Positions 1 to 8,769 of a stretch of DNA of 64,000 nucleotides are shown one piece after another. A program made the translations under genes and the position numbers. Below the pieces are notes generated by a model that was given only the letters and a program-made list of their open reading frames with translations, was not told where the DNA came from and made no database searches. The stretch is from Streptomyces luteolifulvus. GTDB taxonomy: Bacteria; Actinomycetota; Actinomycetes; Streptomycetales; Streptomycetaceae. The first letter of the stretch is position 1. Every line of letters begins with the position of its first letter. Location of the stretch: contig NZ_VZRB01000022.1 in NCBI RefSeq assembly GCF_008806595.1, positions 62,001-126,000 of the forward strand, in the 5' to 3' direction.

Positions 1-1
1 A

Positions 2-1435
2 TGCCTGGGTGCCTCGAAGTGCGCGTACGGCGCCGAGTGCTTCGCGGAGATGGCCCGCGAGCGTGCCAAGCTCGCCGATGTCGTCGTCACCAACCACGCA
101 CTGCTCGCGATCGACGCCATCGAGGGCGCGCCGGTCCTCCCGCAGCACGAGGTGCTGATCGTGGACGAGGCGCACGAACTGGTCTCACGGGTCACCGGGG
201 TCGCGACCGGCGAGCTCACCCCCGGCCAGGTCAACCGCGCGGTGCGGCGCGCCGCGAAGCTTGTCAACGAGAAGGCCGCCGACCAGCTCCAGACCGCCGC
301 CGAGGGGTTCGAGCGGTTGATGGAACTGGCCCTGCCCGGGCGCCTGGAGGAGATCCCGGAGGACTTGGGCTACGCGCTCATGGCGCTGCGCGACGCCGCC
401 CGCACCGTCATCTCCGCGATCGGAGCGACCCGCGACAAGTCCGTCCAGGACGAGGACGCGGTCCGCAAACAGGCGCTGGCCTCCGTGGAGGCGGTGCACG
501 ATGTGGCCGAGCGGATCACGAACGGGTCGGCATGGGACGTTGTCTGGTACGAACGCCATGACCGCTTCGGCGCCTCCCTCCGCGTCGCCCCCATGTCCGT
601 CTCGGGTCTGCTGCGGGAGAAGCTCTTCACGGACCGTTCCGTCGTTCTGACCTCCGCGACTCTGAAGCTGGGCGGGGACTTCAACGGCGTCGGAGCCTCC
701 CTGGGACTTGCTCCCGAGGGGACGGAGGGCGACGATCTCCCGAAGTGGCAGGGCGTCGACGTCGGTTCGCCCTTCGACTACCCCAAGCAGGGCATCCTGT
801 ACGTCGCGAAGCACCTGGCGCGCCCCGCGCGGGACGGCGACCGCGCGGACATGCTGGATGAACTCACGGAGTTGATCCAGGCGGCCGGCGGCCGCACCCT
901 GGGCCTCTTCTCCTCGATGCGGGCAGCTCAGCTCGCAGCGGAGGAGTTGCGCTCGCGCATCCCCGAGTTCCCGATCCTCCTCCAGGGCGAGGAGACCCTC
1001 GGTGAGCTGATCAAGAATTTCGCGTCGGACCCGAAGACCTGCCTCTTCGGCACGCTGTCGCTCTGGCAGGGCGTCGATGTCCCCGGCCCCGCTTGTCAGC
1101 TGGTGGTGATGGACAAGATCCCGTTCCCGCGTCCGGACGACCCGCTGATGAGCGCCCGCCAGAAAGCGGTGGAGGACGCAGGCGGCAACGGGTTCATGGC
1201 AGTCGCCGCGACCCACGCCGCATTGCTCATGGCCCAGGGCGCCGGCCGTCTCGTACGGGCGATGGGAGACCGGGGCGTGGTCGCCGTACTGGATCAGCGG
1301 CTGGCCACGGCGCGATACGGGAGCTATCTGAAGGCGTCACTGCCGGACTTCTGGTACACGACGGACCGCGACCAGGTCCGTAAGTCGCTGGCGGCGATCG
1401 ATGCGGTGGCGCAGAAGGAGGAGGCTGACCGCTGA
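2..1435 (+). CDS. dinG: DinG/XPD-family ATP-dependent DNA helicase (5' end outside window)
   Basis: The reading frame is open from base 2, so the N-terminus with the Walker A motif lies before the window. The visible part begins inside the Fe-S cluster region, with three cysteines in the pattern C-x5-C-x5-C near the start (the fourth would be upstream). A DEAH box (VDEAHE, about nt 160-177) follows, then LTSATL, GTLSLWQGVDVPG and the motif VI arginine segment QGAGRLVR near nt 1237-1260. This order is that of superfamily 2 Fe-S helicases of the DinG/YoaA/XPD group, which unwind forked or R-loop DNA 5'->3' during repair. It is convergent with lexA and ends in front of a strong hairpin. No SOS site can be judged because the promoter is outside the window. 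Confidence 0.93.
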   Translation, partial: CLGASKCAYGAECFAEMARERAKLADVVVTNHALLAIDAIEGAPVLPQHEVLIVDEAHELVSRVTGVATGELTPGQVNRAVRRAAKLVNEKAADQLQTAAEGFERLMELALPGRLEEIPEDLGYALMALRDAARTVISAIGATRDKSVQDEDAVRKQALASVEAVHDVAERITNGSAWDVVWYERHDRFGASLRVAPMSVSGLLREKLFTDRSVVLTSATLKLGGDFNGVGASLGLAPEGTEGDDLPKWQGVDVGSPFDYPKQGILYVAKHLARPARDGDRADMLDELTELIQAAGGRTLGLFSSMRAAQLAAEELRSRIPEFPILLQGEETLGELIKNFASDPKTCLFGTLSLWQGVDVPGPACQLVVMDKIPFPRPDDPLMSARQKAVEDAGGNGFMAVAATHAALLMAQGAGRLVRAMGDRGVVAVLDQRLATARYGSYLKASLPDFWYTTDRDQVRKSLAAIDAVAQKEEADR

Positions 1436-1440
1436 GCCAC

Positions 1441-1485
1441 TTCGCCCCTGGCTGCGTCGGCGTGGCCACGCAGCCAGGGAGCGAA
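1441..1485 (+). terminator. Hairpin terminator after dinG
   Basis: CCCTGGCTGCGT (1446-1457) pairs with ACGCAGCCAGGG (1468-1479), and the outer TTCGC/GCGAA pair extends the stem. It starts six bases after the dinG stop codon. There is no clear U-tract, as is usual for Streptomyces terminators. Confidence 0.8.
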
Positions 1486-1527
1486 ATGGGACGGGGCGCC
1501 GGATGACTGGCGGGGCCGGACAGCACA

Positions 1528-1561
1528 GGGCCCCGGAACCGGCGCAGGGGTCCCGGGGCCC
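1528..1561 (-). terminator. Hairpin terminator after lexA
   Basis: GGGCCCCGG (1528-1536) and CCGGGGCCC (1553-1561) form a perfect 9-bp stem about 40 bases beyond the lexA stop codon on the minus strand. Confidence 0.6.
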
Positions 1562-1603
1562 GGTCAGGGGACGGGGTCCGATCCGGCCCGTCCGCCGCAG
1601 CCG

Positions 1604-2383
1604 TCACACGCGCCGCAGCACCGCCACCACCTTGCCGAGGATGGTCGCGTCGTCACCCGGAATCGGCTCGTACGCCGAGTTGTGCGGGAGGAGCCAGACA
1701 TGGCCGTCCTCGCGCTTGAAGCGCTTGACGGTGGCCTCGCCGTCGAGCATCGCGGCGACGATGTCGCCGTTCTCGGCGACCGGCTGGCGGCGGACCGTGA
1801 CCCAGTCGCCGTCGCAGATCGCGGCCTCGATCATCGAGTCGCCCACGACCTTCAGCACGAACAGTTCTCCGTCACCGACCAGCTGCCGGGGCAACGGGAA
1901 GACGTCCTCGACGGACTCCTCCGCGAGGATCGGGCCACCGGCGGCGATGCGGCCGACCAGAGGGACGTAGGACGCGGCCGGTTTGCCCGCGGTGTCCGTG
2001 GGCTGGACCGAGGCGCCCTGGTCGGAGCCGCGCACCTCGTATGCGCGCGGGCGGTGCGGATCGCGGCGCAGGAAGCCCTTGCGCTCCAGCGCCATCAGCT
2101 GGTGTGCGACGGACGATGTGCTGGACAGGCCGACCGCCTGGCCGATCTCCCGCATGGACGGCGGGTAGCCGCGCCGCTGCACCGAGTCCCTGATGACTTC
2201 GATCACGCGGCGCTGCCGGTCCGTGAGTCCCGAGCTGTCCGCGCGGATGCCTGGAGGTCGGCCCGGCAGAGAGCGCTTGTGCCCCTCTGGATTCGCGGCT
2301 TCGTTCATCGCATGCACCGGCTCGAGTCGGCCCTGGGAGCGGTCCTGGGCGGTGATGGTGGCACTGTCTGCGGTGGTGGTCAC
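1604..2383 (-). CDS. lexA: LexA SOS repressor
   Basis: LexA represses SOS genes and inactivates itself by autocleavage when RecA filaments form on damaged DNA. The 259-residue protein has the N-terminal winged helix (about residues 52-117, LTDRQRRVIEVI and SSVAHQLMALERKGFL). The cleavage bond is Ala148-Gly149 (RIAAGGPI), with Ser183 (GDSM) and Lys220 (ATVKRF) as the catalytic dyad. The GTG start at 2383 is chosen because an AGAGGGG Shine-Dalgarno precedes it and the N-terminus then matches streptomycete LexA; the frame stays open upstream to 2554, but that would read through the operator region. A LexA box lies about 60 bp upstream, so autoregulation is expected. It is convergent with dinG and divergent from nrdR-nrdJ. 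Confidence 0.97.
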   Translation of the reverse strand: MTTTADSATITAQDRSQGRLEPVHAMNEAANPEGHKRSLPGRPPGIRADSSGLTDRQRRVIEVIRDSVQRRGYPPSMREIGQAVGLSSTSSVAHQLMALERKGFLRRDPHRPRAYEVRGSDQGASVQPTDTAGKPAASYVPLVGRIAAGGPILAEESVEDVFPLPRQLVGDGELFVLKVVGDSMIEAAICDGDWVTVRRQPVAENGDIVAAMLDGEATVKRFKREDGHVWLLPHNSAYEPIPGDDATILGKVVAVLRRV

Positions 2384-2443
2384 GTCGGCCCCTCTCGATG
2401 GTCTCCCTGCTGGACAACGGTAGTTGCTTTCGAAAGGTTGCGC

Positions 2444-2457
2444 CAAACACACGTTCG
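2444..2457 (-). promoter_or_regulatory. LexA (SOS) box upstream of lexA
   Basis: On the minus strand the site reads CGAACGTGTGTTTG. It fits the Gram-positive/actinobacterial LexA operator CGAAC-N4-GTTYG at every defined position. It sits 60 bp upstream of the lexA GTG, where it would give autorepression. Confidence 0.85.
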
Positions 2458-2760
2458 AGTGAAAAACCGCGAAGTGCCTGACTTGATCATGCGTCCGGGT
2501 GTATGGCTGACGCGCTGCCCGGCGAGCAAAGGTGTCCATTGTTGTACTCTTCACCGCCGGCGTGGCGACCTCATGGGTCGTTGACCCAGTCTGCCATCCG
2601 GCACCCCGTCAACCGTGGACCGACCCCCATCCGTGCGGGAGTCCCGCGCCACCTCCTGCGGCGCCCACCGTATCTCCGCGCGGCCGCACGGGATACGGCC
2701 GTGCATACCCGTATCCGCTGCGGCCGCACAGGCGGCATGGCGCGTGCCCCGATGCGCGCG

Positions 2761-2808
2761 ACACGCGCGCATGGTGTGGATGTATGAGCCAATCCCCACA
2801 TCTAGTGG
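2761..2808. promoter_or_regulatory. Probable tandem NrdR boxes upstream of nrdRJ
   Basis: Two imperfect inverted repeats lie in the 564-bp lexA-nrdR gap. ACAC...GGTGT spans 2761-2777, and CCAC-ATCTA-GTGG spans 2796-2808. Their centres are about 33 bp apart, near the three-helical-turn spacing known for paired NrdR boxes. The second contains the CTAGTG-type half common in actinobacterial boxes. I see no cobalamin-riboswitch B12 box in this leader. The call rests on position and partial consensus. Confidence 0.5.
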
Positions 2809-2947
2809 TTGGATTGCAGCAGCAGCCCAGAAGTTGTGGTCCCCCGGGTCTTCGGGCCCTCACTGATCGCCTATGCTTGGGGCTGCTTCGAGGGGCCCGA
2901 GTGGCCTCTTGGGGCTATTGAGTCTGCTGTGAGGAGGGTTGGAGATC

Positions 2948-3511
2948 ATGCACTGTCCCTTCTGCAGGCACCCCGACAGCCGTGTCGTCGACAGTCGTAC
3001 GACCGACGACGGCACGTCGATCCGCAGGCGCCGCCAGTGTCCTGACTGCTCCCGTCGTTTCACGACCGTGGAGACGTGCTCGCTCATGGTGGTCAAGCGG
3101 TCCGGAGTCACTGAGCCTTTCAGTCGTACCAAGGTCATCAACGGTGTGCGCAAGGCATGCCAGGGACGGCCTGTCACCGAGGACGCACTCGCCCAGCTCG
3201 GCCAGCGGGTCGAGGAGGCGGTGCGGGCCACCGGGAGTGCCGAGCTGACCACCCACGACGTGGGGCTGGCCATACTCGGCCCATTGCAGGAGCTCGATCT
3301 CGTCGCGTTTCTGCGATTTGCCTCTGTCTACCGGGCGTTCGACTCGCTCGAGGACTTCGAGGCCGCCATCGTGGAACTCAGGGAACAGACGGGACGCCCC
3401 GCCGCGGACGACGAGGACCGCGAAGGTGCGGGCGCGGGGAGCCGAAAAGAAGACGATCGCGGATCCGGGGGGACTGCTCAGGCCCTGGAGCCCGCAGGCG
3501 CCGCCGACTGA
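2948..3511 (+). CDS. nrdR: Transcriptional repressor NrdR
   Basis: NrdR senses ATP/dATP and represses ribonucleotide reductase operons. The 187-residue protein starts with the zinc ribbon (Cys3, Cys6, Cys31, Cys34), followed by the basic RRRRQ stretch and the ATP-cone domain (about residues 49-139, with VVKRSG, FSRTKVINGVRKAC and ILGPLQELDLVAFLRFASVYR). The C-terminal 35 residues are a charged, non-conserved tail. ATG 2948 is preferred over the in-frame TTG at 2939: GAGGAGGG ends about 9 bases before it and MHCPFC is the family's N-terminus. It is the first gene of an operon with nrdJ, 162 bp downstream. Confidence 0.97.
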   Translation: MHCPFCRHPDSRVVDSRTTDDGTSIRRRRQCPDCSRRFTTVETCSLMVVKRSGVTEPFSRTKVINGVRKACQGRPVTEDALAQLGQRVEEAVRATGSAELTTHDVGLAILGPLQELDLVAFLRFASVYRAFDSLEDFEAAIVELREQTGRPAADDEDREGAGAGSRKEDDRGSGGTAQALEPAGAAD

Positions 3512-3673
3512 CCGGCGGGCCGGCCCCGGACGGAGGCTCCGGGCCCGGCCGGGCGGCGGCGAGGGAAGACCTGTTGCGGGGTGCGAAGAGGGTGCCCGCA
3601 ACACCAGACAGAACACCGTGCCACGGGAACAACGGGGCACTTCAGGGCGTTTTCGCCCGTACAGGGAGGCGGC

Positions 3674-6568
3674 ATGACAGAGACGGCGAGCGGTCCGGCG
3701 CGAGGGTCCCGAGCCAAGGGCACCAAGGCGACCAGGGGACTGCGTATCGAGCGCATCCACACCACCCCCGGCGTGCACCCGTACGACGAGGTTGCGTGGG
3801 AGCGTCGTGACGTCGTCATGACCAACTGGCGCGACGGCTCGGTCAATTTCGAGCAGCGTGGCGTCGAATTCCCCGACTTCTGGTCGGTGAACGCGGTCAA
3901 CATCGTCACCAGCAAGTACTTCCGCGGTGCCGTCGGCACCCCACAGCGCGAGACCAGCCTCAAGCAGCTGATCGACCGCATCGTGAAGACGTACCGGAAG
4001 GCCGGTGAGGACTACAAGTACTTCGCCTCGCCCGCCGACGCCGAGATCTTCGAGCACGAGCTGGCGTACGCCCTCCTGCACCAGATCTTCAGCTTCAACA
4101 GCCCCGTCTGGTTCAACGTCGGTACGCCCCAGCCCCAGCAGGTCTCCGCCTGCTTCATCCTGGCCGTCGACGACTCCATGGAGTCGATCCTCGACTGGTA
4201 CAAGGAAGAGGGCATGATCTTCAAGGGGGGCTCCGGCGCCGGCCTGAACCTCTCCCGCATCCGCTCCTCCAAGGAACTGCTCTCCTCCGGCGGCAACGCC
4301 TCCGGGCCCGTCTCCTTCATGCGCGGCGCGGACGCCTCTGCAGGAACGATCAAGTCGGGCGGCGCCACCCGCCGCGCCGCCAAGATGGTCATCCTCGACG
4401 TCGACCACCCCGACATCGAGGACTTCATCCAGACCAAGGTGAAGGAAGAGGAGAAGATCCGCGCGCTGCGCGACGCGGGCTTCGACATGGACCTCGGCGG
4501 CGAGGACATCACCTCCGTCCAGTACCAGAACGCCAACAACTCGGTCCGTGTGAACGACGAGTTCATGAAGGCGGTCGAGCAGGGTGGCACGTTCGGCCTG
4601 CGCGCGCGGATGACCGGCGAGGTCATCGAAGAGGTCGACGCCAAGACCCTCTTCCGCAAGATGGCCGAGGCCGCCTGGGCCTGCGCCGACCCCGGCATCC
4701 AGTACGACGACACCATCAACCACTGGCACACGTGCCCGGAGTCCGGCCGTATCAACGGCTCGAACCCGTGCAGCGAGTACATGCACCTGGACAACACGTC
4801 CTGCAACCTCGCCTCACTGAACCTGATGAAGTTCCTGAAGGACGACGGCAAGGGCAACCAGTCCTTCGACGTCGAGCGCTTCGCCAAGGTCGTCGAGCTC
4901 GTCATCACCGCGATGGACATCTCCATCTGCTTCGCGGACTTCCCGACCCAGAAGATCGGCGAGAACACGCGCGCGTTCCGCCAGCTCGGCATCGGCTACG
5001 CCAACCTCGGCGCCCTGCTGATGGCAACCGGCCACGCCTACGACTCCAACGGCGGCCGTGCGCTTGCCGGTGCCATCACCTCCCTGATGACCGGCACGTC
5101 GTACCGCCGTTCCGCCGAACTCGCCGCGGTCGTCGGGGCGTACGACGGCTACGCCCGCAACGCCGAGCCGCATCTGCGCGTCATGAAGCAGCACGCCGAC
5201 GCCAACACCGCGGCCGTCCGCATGGACGACCTGGACACGCCGATCTGGGCCGCCGCCACCGAGGCCTGGCAGGACGTGCGGCGCCTCGGCGAGAAGAACG
5301 GTTTCCGTAACTCCCAGGCGTCCGTCATCGCCCCGACCGGCACCATCGGTCTCGCGATGTCCTGCGACACCACCGGCCTCGAGCCCGACCTCGCGCTGGT
5401 CAAGTTCAAGAAACTCGTCGGCGGCGGCTCGATGCAGATCGTCAACGGCACGGTTCCGCAGGCCCTGCGCCGCCTGGGCTACCAGGAGGAGCAGATCGAG
5501 GCGATCGTCGCCCACATCGCCGAGCACGGCAATGTCGTCAACGCGCCTGGCCTCAGGCACGAGCACTACGAGGTCTTCGACTGCGCCATGGGTGAGCGCT
5601 CCATCTCCGCGATGGGCCACGTCCGGATGATGGCCGCAATCCAGCCGTGGATCTCCGGCGCCCTGTCCAAGACGGTCAACATGCCGGAGTCGGCGACCGT
5701 CGAGGAGGTCGAGGAGATCTACTTCGAGGCCTGGAAGTTGGGCGTCAAGGCGCTCGCGATCTACCGGGACAACTGCAAGGTCGGCCAGCCCCTTTCCGCC
5801 AAGACCAAGGCGAAGGAGAAGGCGGAGGTCACGGCGAAGGCCGAGGCCACCATCCGCGAGACGGTCGAGAAGGTCGTCGAGTACCGCCCGGTCCGCAAGC
5901 GCCTCCCCAAGGGCCGTCCCGGCATCACCACGTCCTTCACGGTCGGCGGCGCCGAGGGCTACATGACCGCCAACTCCTACCCGGACGACGGTCTCGGTGA
6001 GGTCTTCCTGAAGATGTCCAAGCAGGGCTCCACCCTCGCCGGCATGATGGATGCCTTCTCCATCGCCGTCTCGGTGGGTCTGCAGTACGGCGTGCCGCTG
6101 GAGACCTACGTCTCCAAGTTCACGAACATGCGCTTCGAGCCGGCCGGTATGACGGACGACCCGGACGTGCGGATGGCCCAGTCGATCGTCGACTACATCT
6201 TCCGCCGCCTGGCGCTCGACTTCCTGCCCTTCGAGACGCGTTCCGCGCTCGGCATCCACTCCGCCGAGGAGCGCCAGCGTCACCTGGAGACCGGTTCGTA
6301 CGAGCCGTCCATCGACGATGTCGACGTCGAGGGCCTGGCCCAGTCGGCGCCGCGTGCCCAGGAGCTGAAGGCCGTCGCCGCCCCGAAGGCGGAGGTCGAG
6401 GCGGCCAAGCCCGCCCCGCAGCAGGCCCACACCAGCGCCGAGCTGGTCGAGATGCAACTGGGCATCCAGGCCGACGCACCGCTGTGCTTCTCCTGCGGTA
6501 CGAAGATGCAGCGGGCCGGCTCCTGCTACATCTGCGAGGGCTGCGGCTCGACCAGCGGCTGCAGCTGA
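3674..6568 (+). CDS. nrdJ: Vitamin B12-dependent (class II) ribonucleoside-diphosphate reductase NrdJ
   Basis: This enzyme reduces ribonucleotides to deoxyribonucleotides using adenosylcobalamin to make the radical, so it needs no oxygen. The product is 964 residues, the normal length of the large actinobacterial enzyme. Visible are NSPVWFNVG, GGSGAGLNLSRIRS, the active-site loop NPCSEYMHLDNTSCNLASLN and PTGTIGLAMSCDTTG. The C-terminus is cysteine-rich (CFSCG, CYICEGCG), which shuttles electrons to the active site. ATG 3674 follows a GGGAGG ribosome site. NrdR upstream in the same operon is the expected regulator, giving negative feedback by deoxynucleotides. Confidence 0.97.
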   Translation: MTETASGPARGSRAKGTKATRGLRIERIHTTPGVHPYDEVAWERRDVVMTNWRDGSVNFEQRGVEFPDFWSVNAVNIVTSKYFRGAVGTPQRETSLKQLIDRIVKTYRKAGEDYKYFASPADAEIFEHELAYALLHQIFSFNSPVWFNVGTPQPQQVSACFILAVDDSMESILDWYKEEGMIFKGGSGAGLNLSRIRSSKELLSSGGNASGPVSFMRGADASAGTIKSGGATRRAAKMVILDVDHPDIEDFIQTKVKEEEKIRALRDAGFDMDLGGEDITSVQYQNANNSVRVNDEFMKAVEQGGTFGLRARMTGEVIEEVDAKTLFRKMAEAAWACADPGIQYDDTINHWHTCPESGRINGSNPCSEYMHLDNTSCNLASLNLMKFLKDDGKGNQSFDVERFAKVVELVITAMDISICFADFPTQKIGENTRAFRQLGIGYANLGALLMATGHAYDSNGGRALAGAITSLMTGTSYRRSAELAAVVGAYDGYARNAEPHLRVMKQHADANTAAVRMDDLDTPIWAAATEAWQDVRRLGEKNGFRNSQASVIAPTGTIGLAMSCDTTGLEPDLALVKFKKLVGGGSMQIVNGTVPQALRRLGYQEEQIEAIVAHIAEHGNVVNAPGLRHEHYEVFDCAMGERSISAMGHVRMMAAIQPWISGALSKTVNMPESATVEEVEEIYFEAWKLGVKALAIYRDNCKVGQPLSAKTKAKEKAEVTAKAEATIRETVEKVVEYRPVRKRLPKGRPGITTSFTVGGAEGYMTANSYPDDGLGEVFLKMSKQGSTLAGMMDAFSIAVSVGLQYGVPLETYVSKFTNMRFEPAGMTDDPDVRMAQSIVDYIFRRLALDFLPFETRSALGIHSAEERQRHLETGSYEPSIDDVDVEGLAQSAPRAQELKAVAAPKAEVEAAKPAPQQAHTSAELVEMQLGIQADAPLCFSCGTKMQRAGSCYICEGCGSTSGCS

Positions 6569-6611
6569 CACAGGGCAGCGGGCATACGTCCCTGACTGAC
6601 AGGCAGCTCCG

Positions 6612-6648
6612 GAGGAGGGGCGCGGGCCAAGTGCCGACGCCCCTCCTC
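6612..6648 (+). terminator. Hairpin terminator after nrdJ
   Basis: GAGGAGGGGCG (6612-6622) and CGCCCCTCCTC (6638-6648) form a perfect 11-bp stem with a 15-nt loop, 44 bases after the nrdJ stop codon. Confidence 0.8.
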
Positions 6649-6723
6649 GCCGTAAGGCACTCGGCGGCTCCCACGGGTCCGTAGCCATGCGATCATGGAT
6701 TCTTCTGCAGTAGTACGACGGGG

Positions 6724-7347
6724 GTGTCCGCGCCCCCTCCGGACCGGCCCTCGGTGTGCTCCTCGCGGATCTCCGCTTCCCCGGATCCGGCCGTCCGCGA
6801 CGATCGGGCGTACGTCGCCGCGGTGCGCCTGTTACCCACCCTGGGCACGGCGGAGCGGCGGCACCTCGGTGACCGGATGGCCGCGCGCTCACCGATCCCG
6901 AAGTCCAGGCCCGCGCCTTCGCCCCGCTGATCCTGGCGCGGATCGCCGAGGCGGGCGACTGGAGCGAGGAGTGGTGGCACGCGTCCGCCGACTGGTATCC
7001 GGCCGAGCGTTCTGAGCGGATACGACCCCGCCCTCGGCTGGTTGCCCGCCGCGCCGCACGGCGCCGACCTGCTGGCCGTCCTGGCCCGGCAGCCCGGTCA
7101 GAACCCTCCGCAGGCGGCCAAGTTGGCGGTCGCATGCCTCCTGGCCGCCACCGACCACCTCTTCGATGCCCAGGAGGACGACCGCCTCGCCTACGCACTC
7201 GCCCAGATCCTCACTCACGCGGATCTCACCGCGGCACAGTCCACGGAGTGGCCGACCCCCATGGCACCGGCCTTCCGGACGGGCGGGCCGGGACCGGTAC
7301 CCGCCCTGACGAAGACCCTGGCGATCGTGGCCCGCTACCCTGCCTGA
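6724..7347 (+). pseudogene. DUF2785-like gene broken by two frameshifts
   Basis: Three consecutive pieces of one protein lie in different frames. Frame 1 (from about 6724) gives SPDPAVRDDRAYVAAV and HLGDRMAA. Frame 3 from about 6888 continues ALTDPEVQARAFAPL and GDWSEEWWHASADWYPAE. Frame 1 resumes at about 7012 with GYDPALGWLPAAPHGADLL and ends at 7347 after HLFDAQEDDRLAYALAQIL. The order SPDPALRDD, RGYDP-GW-HGADLL, QEDDRLA-AL is what I know from DUF2785 proteins, which have no assigned function. The two shifts restore the original frame but leave about 40 codons read wrongly in any single frame. Either this is a decaying gene or the sequence has two indel errors here. Confidence 0.6.
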
Positions 7348-7350
7348 GGC

Positions 7351-7887
7351 TCAGGGCCGGTGTGCCTGGCCCATGGTCCGCGTGAAATGCGCCGGGTCGT
7401 CCTCGAAGCCCTGGATGCCGGGGTGGAAATCCCATGTACCGGTCCCTGCGCGCACGAACTCCCCGACCGTGGCCGCCGTCGAACCGAGCACGCCGCCGAA
7501 GTCGTCCTCGGCCAGGACCGTGTACCCCTCCCGGATGCGCAGGCCGGGGTTGACCACGCCGACGAAGGTCCGGTGCGCGGAACGCTGCTGGATGATGACG
7601 CCGACGACCACGCGCGCGTACCGGCCGTCGAGCCGGTCGAGTTCCAGCGTCATGACCTCGTCCCAGCCGAAGCCCTTGCCGTCCTTGCTGTCCCGGTTGA
7701 GGTAGATGGTGCCGTCGGGGGAGCGGCTGTCGAAGTGCACCACATAGGCGGGATCGCCGTGAGGGTCGCTCGTCAGGTAGGTCGCGGCGACGATGTCCAG
7801 ATCGGTGGGCGGCTGCCCCGCCGGGCTGGGGTCCCACTTGATCGCGACTTCCACCTTGCGGATCCCCTTGTTGAGGCCGCTCACCAT
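7351..7887 (-). CDS. TerD-family stress protein
   Basis: The 178-residue protein has the TerD beta-sandwich hallmarks: a calcium-binding-type acidic patch, AIKWDPSP near the start, PTDLDIVAATY, the glycine/aspartate-rich NRDSKDGKGFGWDEVMTLELDRL and VVGVIIQQR. TerD proteins are cytoplasmic Ca2+-binding proteins linked to tellurite and general stress resistance, and streptomycetes have many paralogues. ATG 7887 has a GAAGGGGAA Shine-Dalgarno and starts MVSGLNKG, typical of these paralogues. The gene stands alone on the minus strand, tail-to-tail with the DUF2785 remnant. Its substrate is unknown. Confidence 0.85.
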   Translation of the reverse strand: MVSGLNKGIRKVEVAIKWDPSPAGQPPTDLDIVAATYLTSDPHGDPAYVVHFDSRSPDGTIYLNRDSKDGKGFGWDEVMTLELDRLDGRYARVVVGVIIQQRSAHRTFVGVVNPGLRIREGYTVLAEDDFGGVLGSTAATVGEFVRAGTGTWDFHPGIQGFEDDPAHFTRTMGQAHRP

Positions 7888-8044
7888 GCGTTCCCCTTCT
7901 CCGTGTCCCCATGTGTGCCCTCGGCCCGAACTGCCGGGTGGGCAAGGCCGGTTGTCCATCCTGCCACGCGCGGGGGCGCGCGTGCGGAAGAGCTCTGCGG
8001 CAGACAGTGACCGACGCCACGCTCCCTGGCCTTACGATGGCGCG

Positions 8045-8650
8045 GTGCTGGTCAAGTGGATTCGCTGCACCGTGGTGGACCGCCGCGGCTTCGAGCGGGG
8101 GCAGCGGAAGTGGGCGGGGCTTCTGGGGGAGCCGGGGTTTCGGGGACAGGGCGGGGGCTGGAGCCGGGGGCGGCCGGGGGTGGCGCACATCTTCGCCTTC
8201 TGGGAGAGCCGTGCCTTCTACGACTCCTTCATGGCCCGCTCCCACGACCGGCTCGCGGCATCCCAGTCGGGCACCTTCAAAGACACCCAGGTCAAACTGT
8301 TCGACTACCGCTTCGACGTGAAGACCGGCTTCGAGCCGCGTTTCACGGACGCGGACCTCGTACGGGTCGCCCACTGCCGTGTCCACGAGGAGCGTGCCGA
8401 GCACTTCACGCTGATGCAGGAGAAGGTATGGAATCCGGCGATGGCCGGCTCGCCCGGCATGATCCGTGGGCTGTTCGGCGAGGCACCGGGCCATGAGTTC
8501 ATGGTGCTGTCGATGTGGCGGTCTGCCGCCGAACACGGCAAGTACCGCACCGAGCGGGTGGAGCGACTCGCCCTCAGGGCGCAGACGGAGGCGGATGTCG
8601 CGGCCCTCACGGGTGACATCGTGGAGCTCGAACCCACCTGGACGGTTTGA
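8045..8650 (+). CDS. DUF4937 (YdbC-like) domain protein
   Basis: This 201-residue protein begins VLVKWIRCTVVDRRGFERGQ and has two dimeric alpha/beta-barrel-like repeats: AHIFAFWESRAFYDSFMARSHD, then HEFMVLSMWRSAAEHGKYR. That matches the DUF4937/YdbC family, a ferredoxin-like fold related to monooxygenase-type ABM domains; no reaction is established. The GTG at 8045 is chosen because the protein then starts with the conserved LVKWIRC. The only ribosome-site candidate is weak (GATGGCG), so a leaderless or weakly initiated message is possible. It is monocistronic, followed 119 bp later by a phosphatase gene. Confidence 0.7.
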   Translation: MLVKWIRCTVVDRRGFERGQRKWAGLLGEPGFRGQGGGWSRGRPGVAHIFAFWESRAFYDSFMARSHDRLAASQSGTFKDTQVKLFDYRFDVKTGFEPRFTDADLVRVAHCRVHEERAEHFTLMQEKVWNPAMAGSPGMIRGLFGEAPGHEFMVLSMWRSAAEHGKYRTERVERLALRAQTEADVAALTGDIVELEPTWTV

Positions 8651-8769
8651 AAACCGGACTCGTCAATCGTGCGCCCTTGTGTGACCCATGGTGCAGGAAG
8701 TGTGTGACCTACACCGTATGGAGCCCGTAGGACTGCTCGGCAGGCCGTCACTCGATCTAGGGTTTCGGC

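Noticed and set aside
2458..2947. Cobalamin riboswitch before nrdRJ
   Set aside because: I see no B12 box or fitting secondary structure; NrdR control explains the locus.
2915..4786. Long minus-strand open frames antisense to nrdR-nrdJ (also 4814-7198)
   Set aside because: High-GC coding DNA produces long open frames on the opposite strand; these translations are Arg/Gly/Val-rich with no motifs, while the plus strand encodes NrdR and NrdJ.
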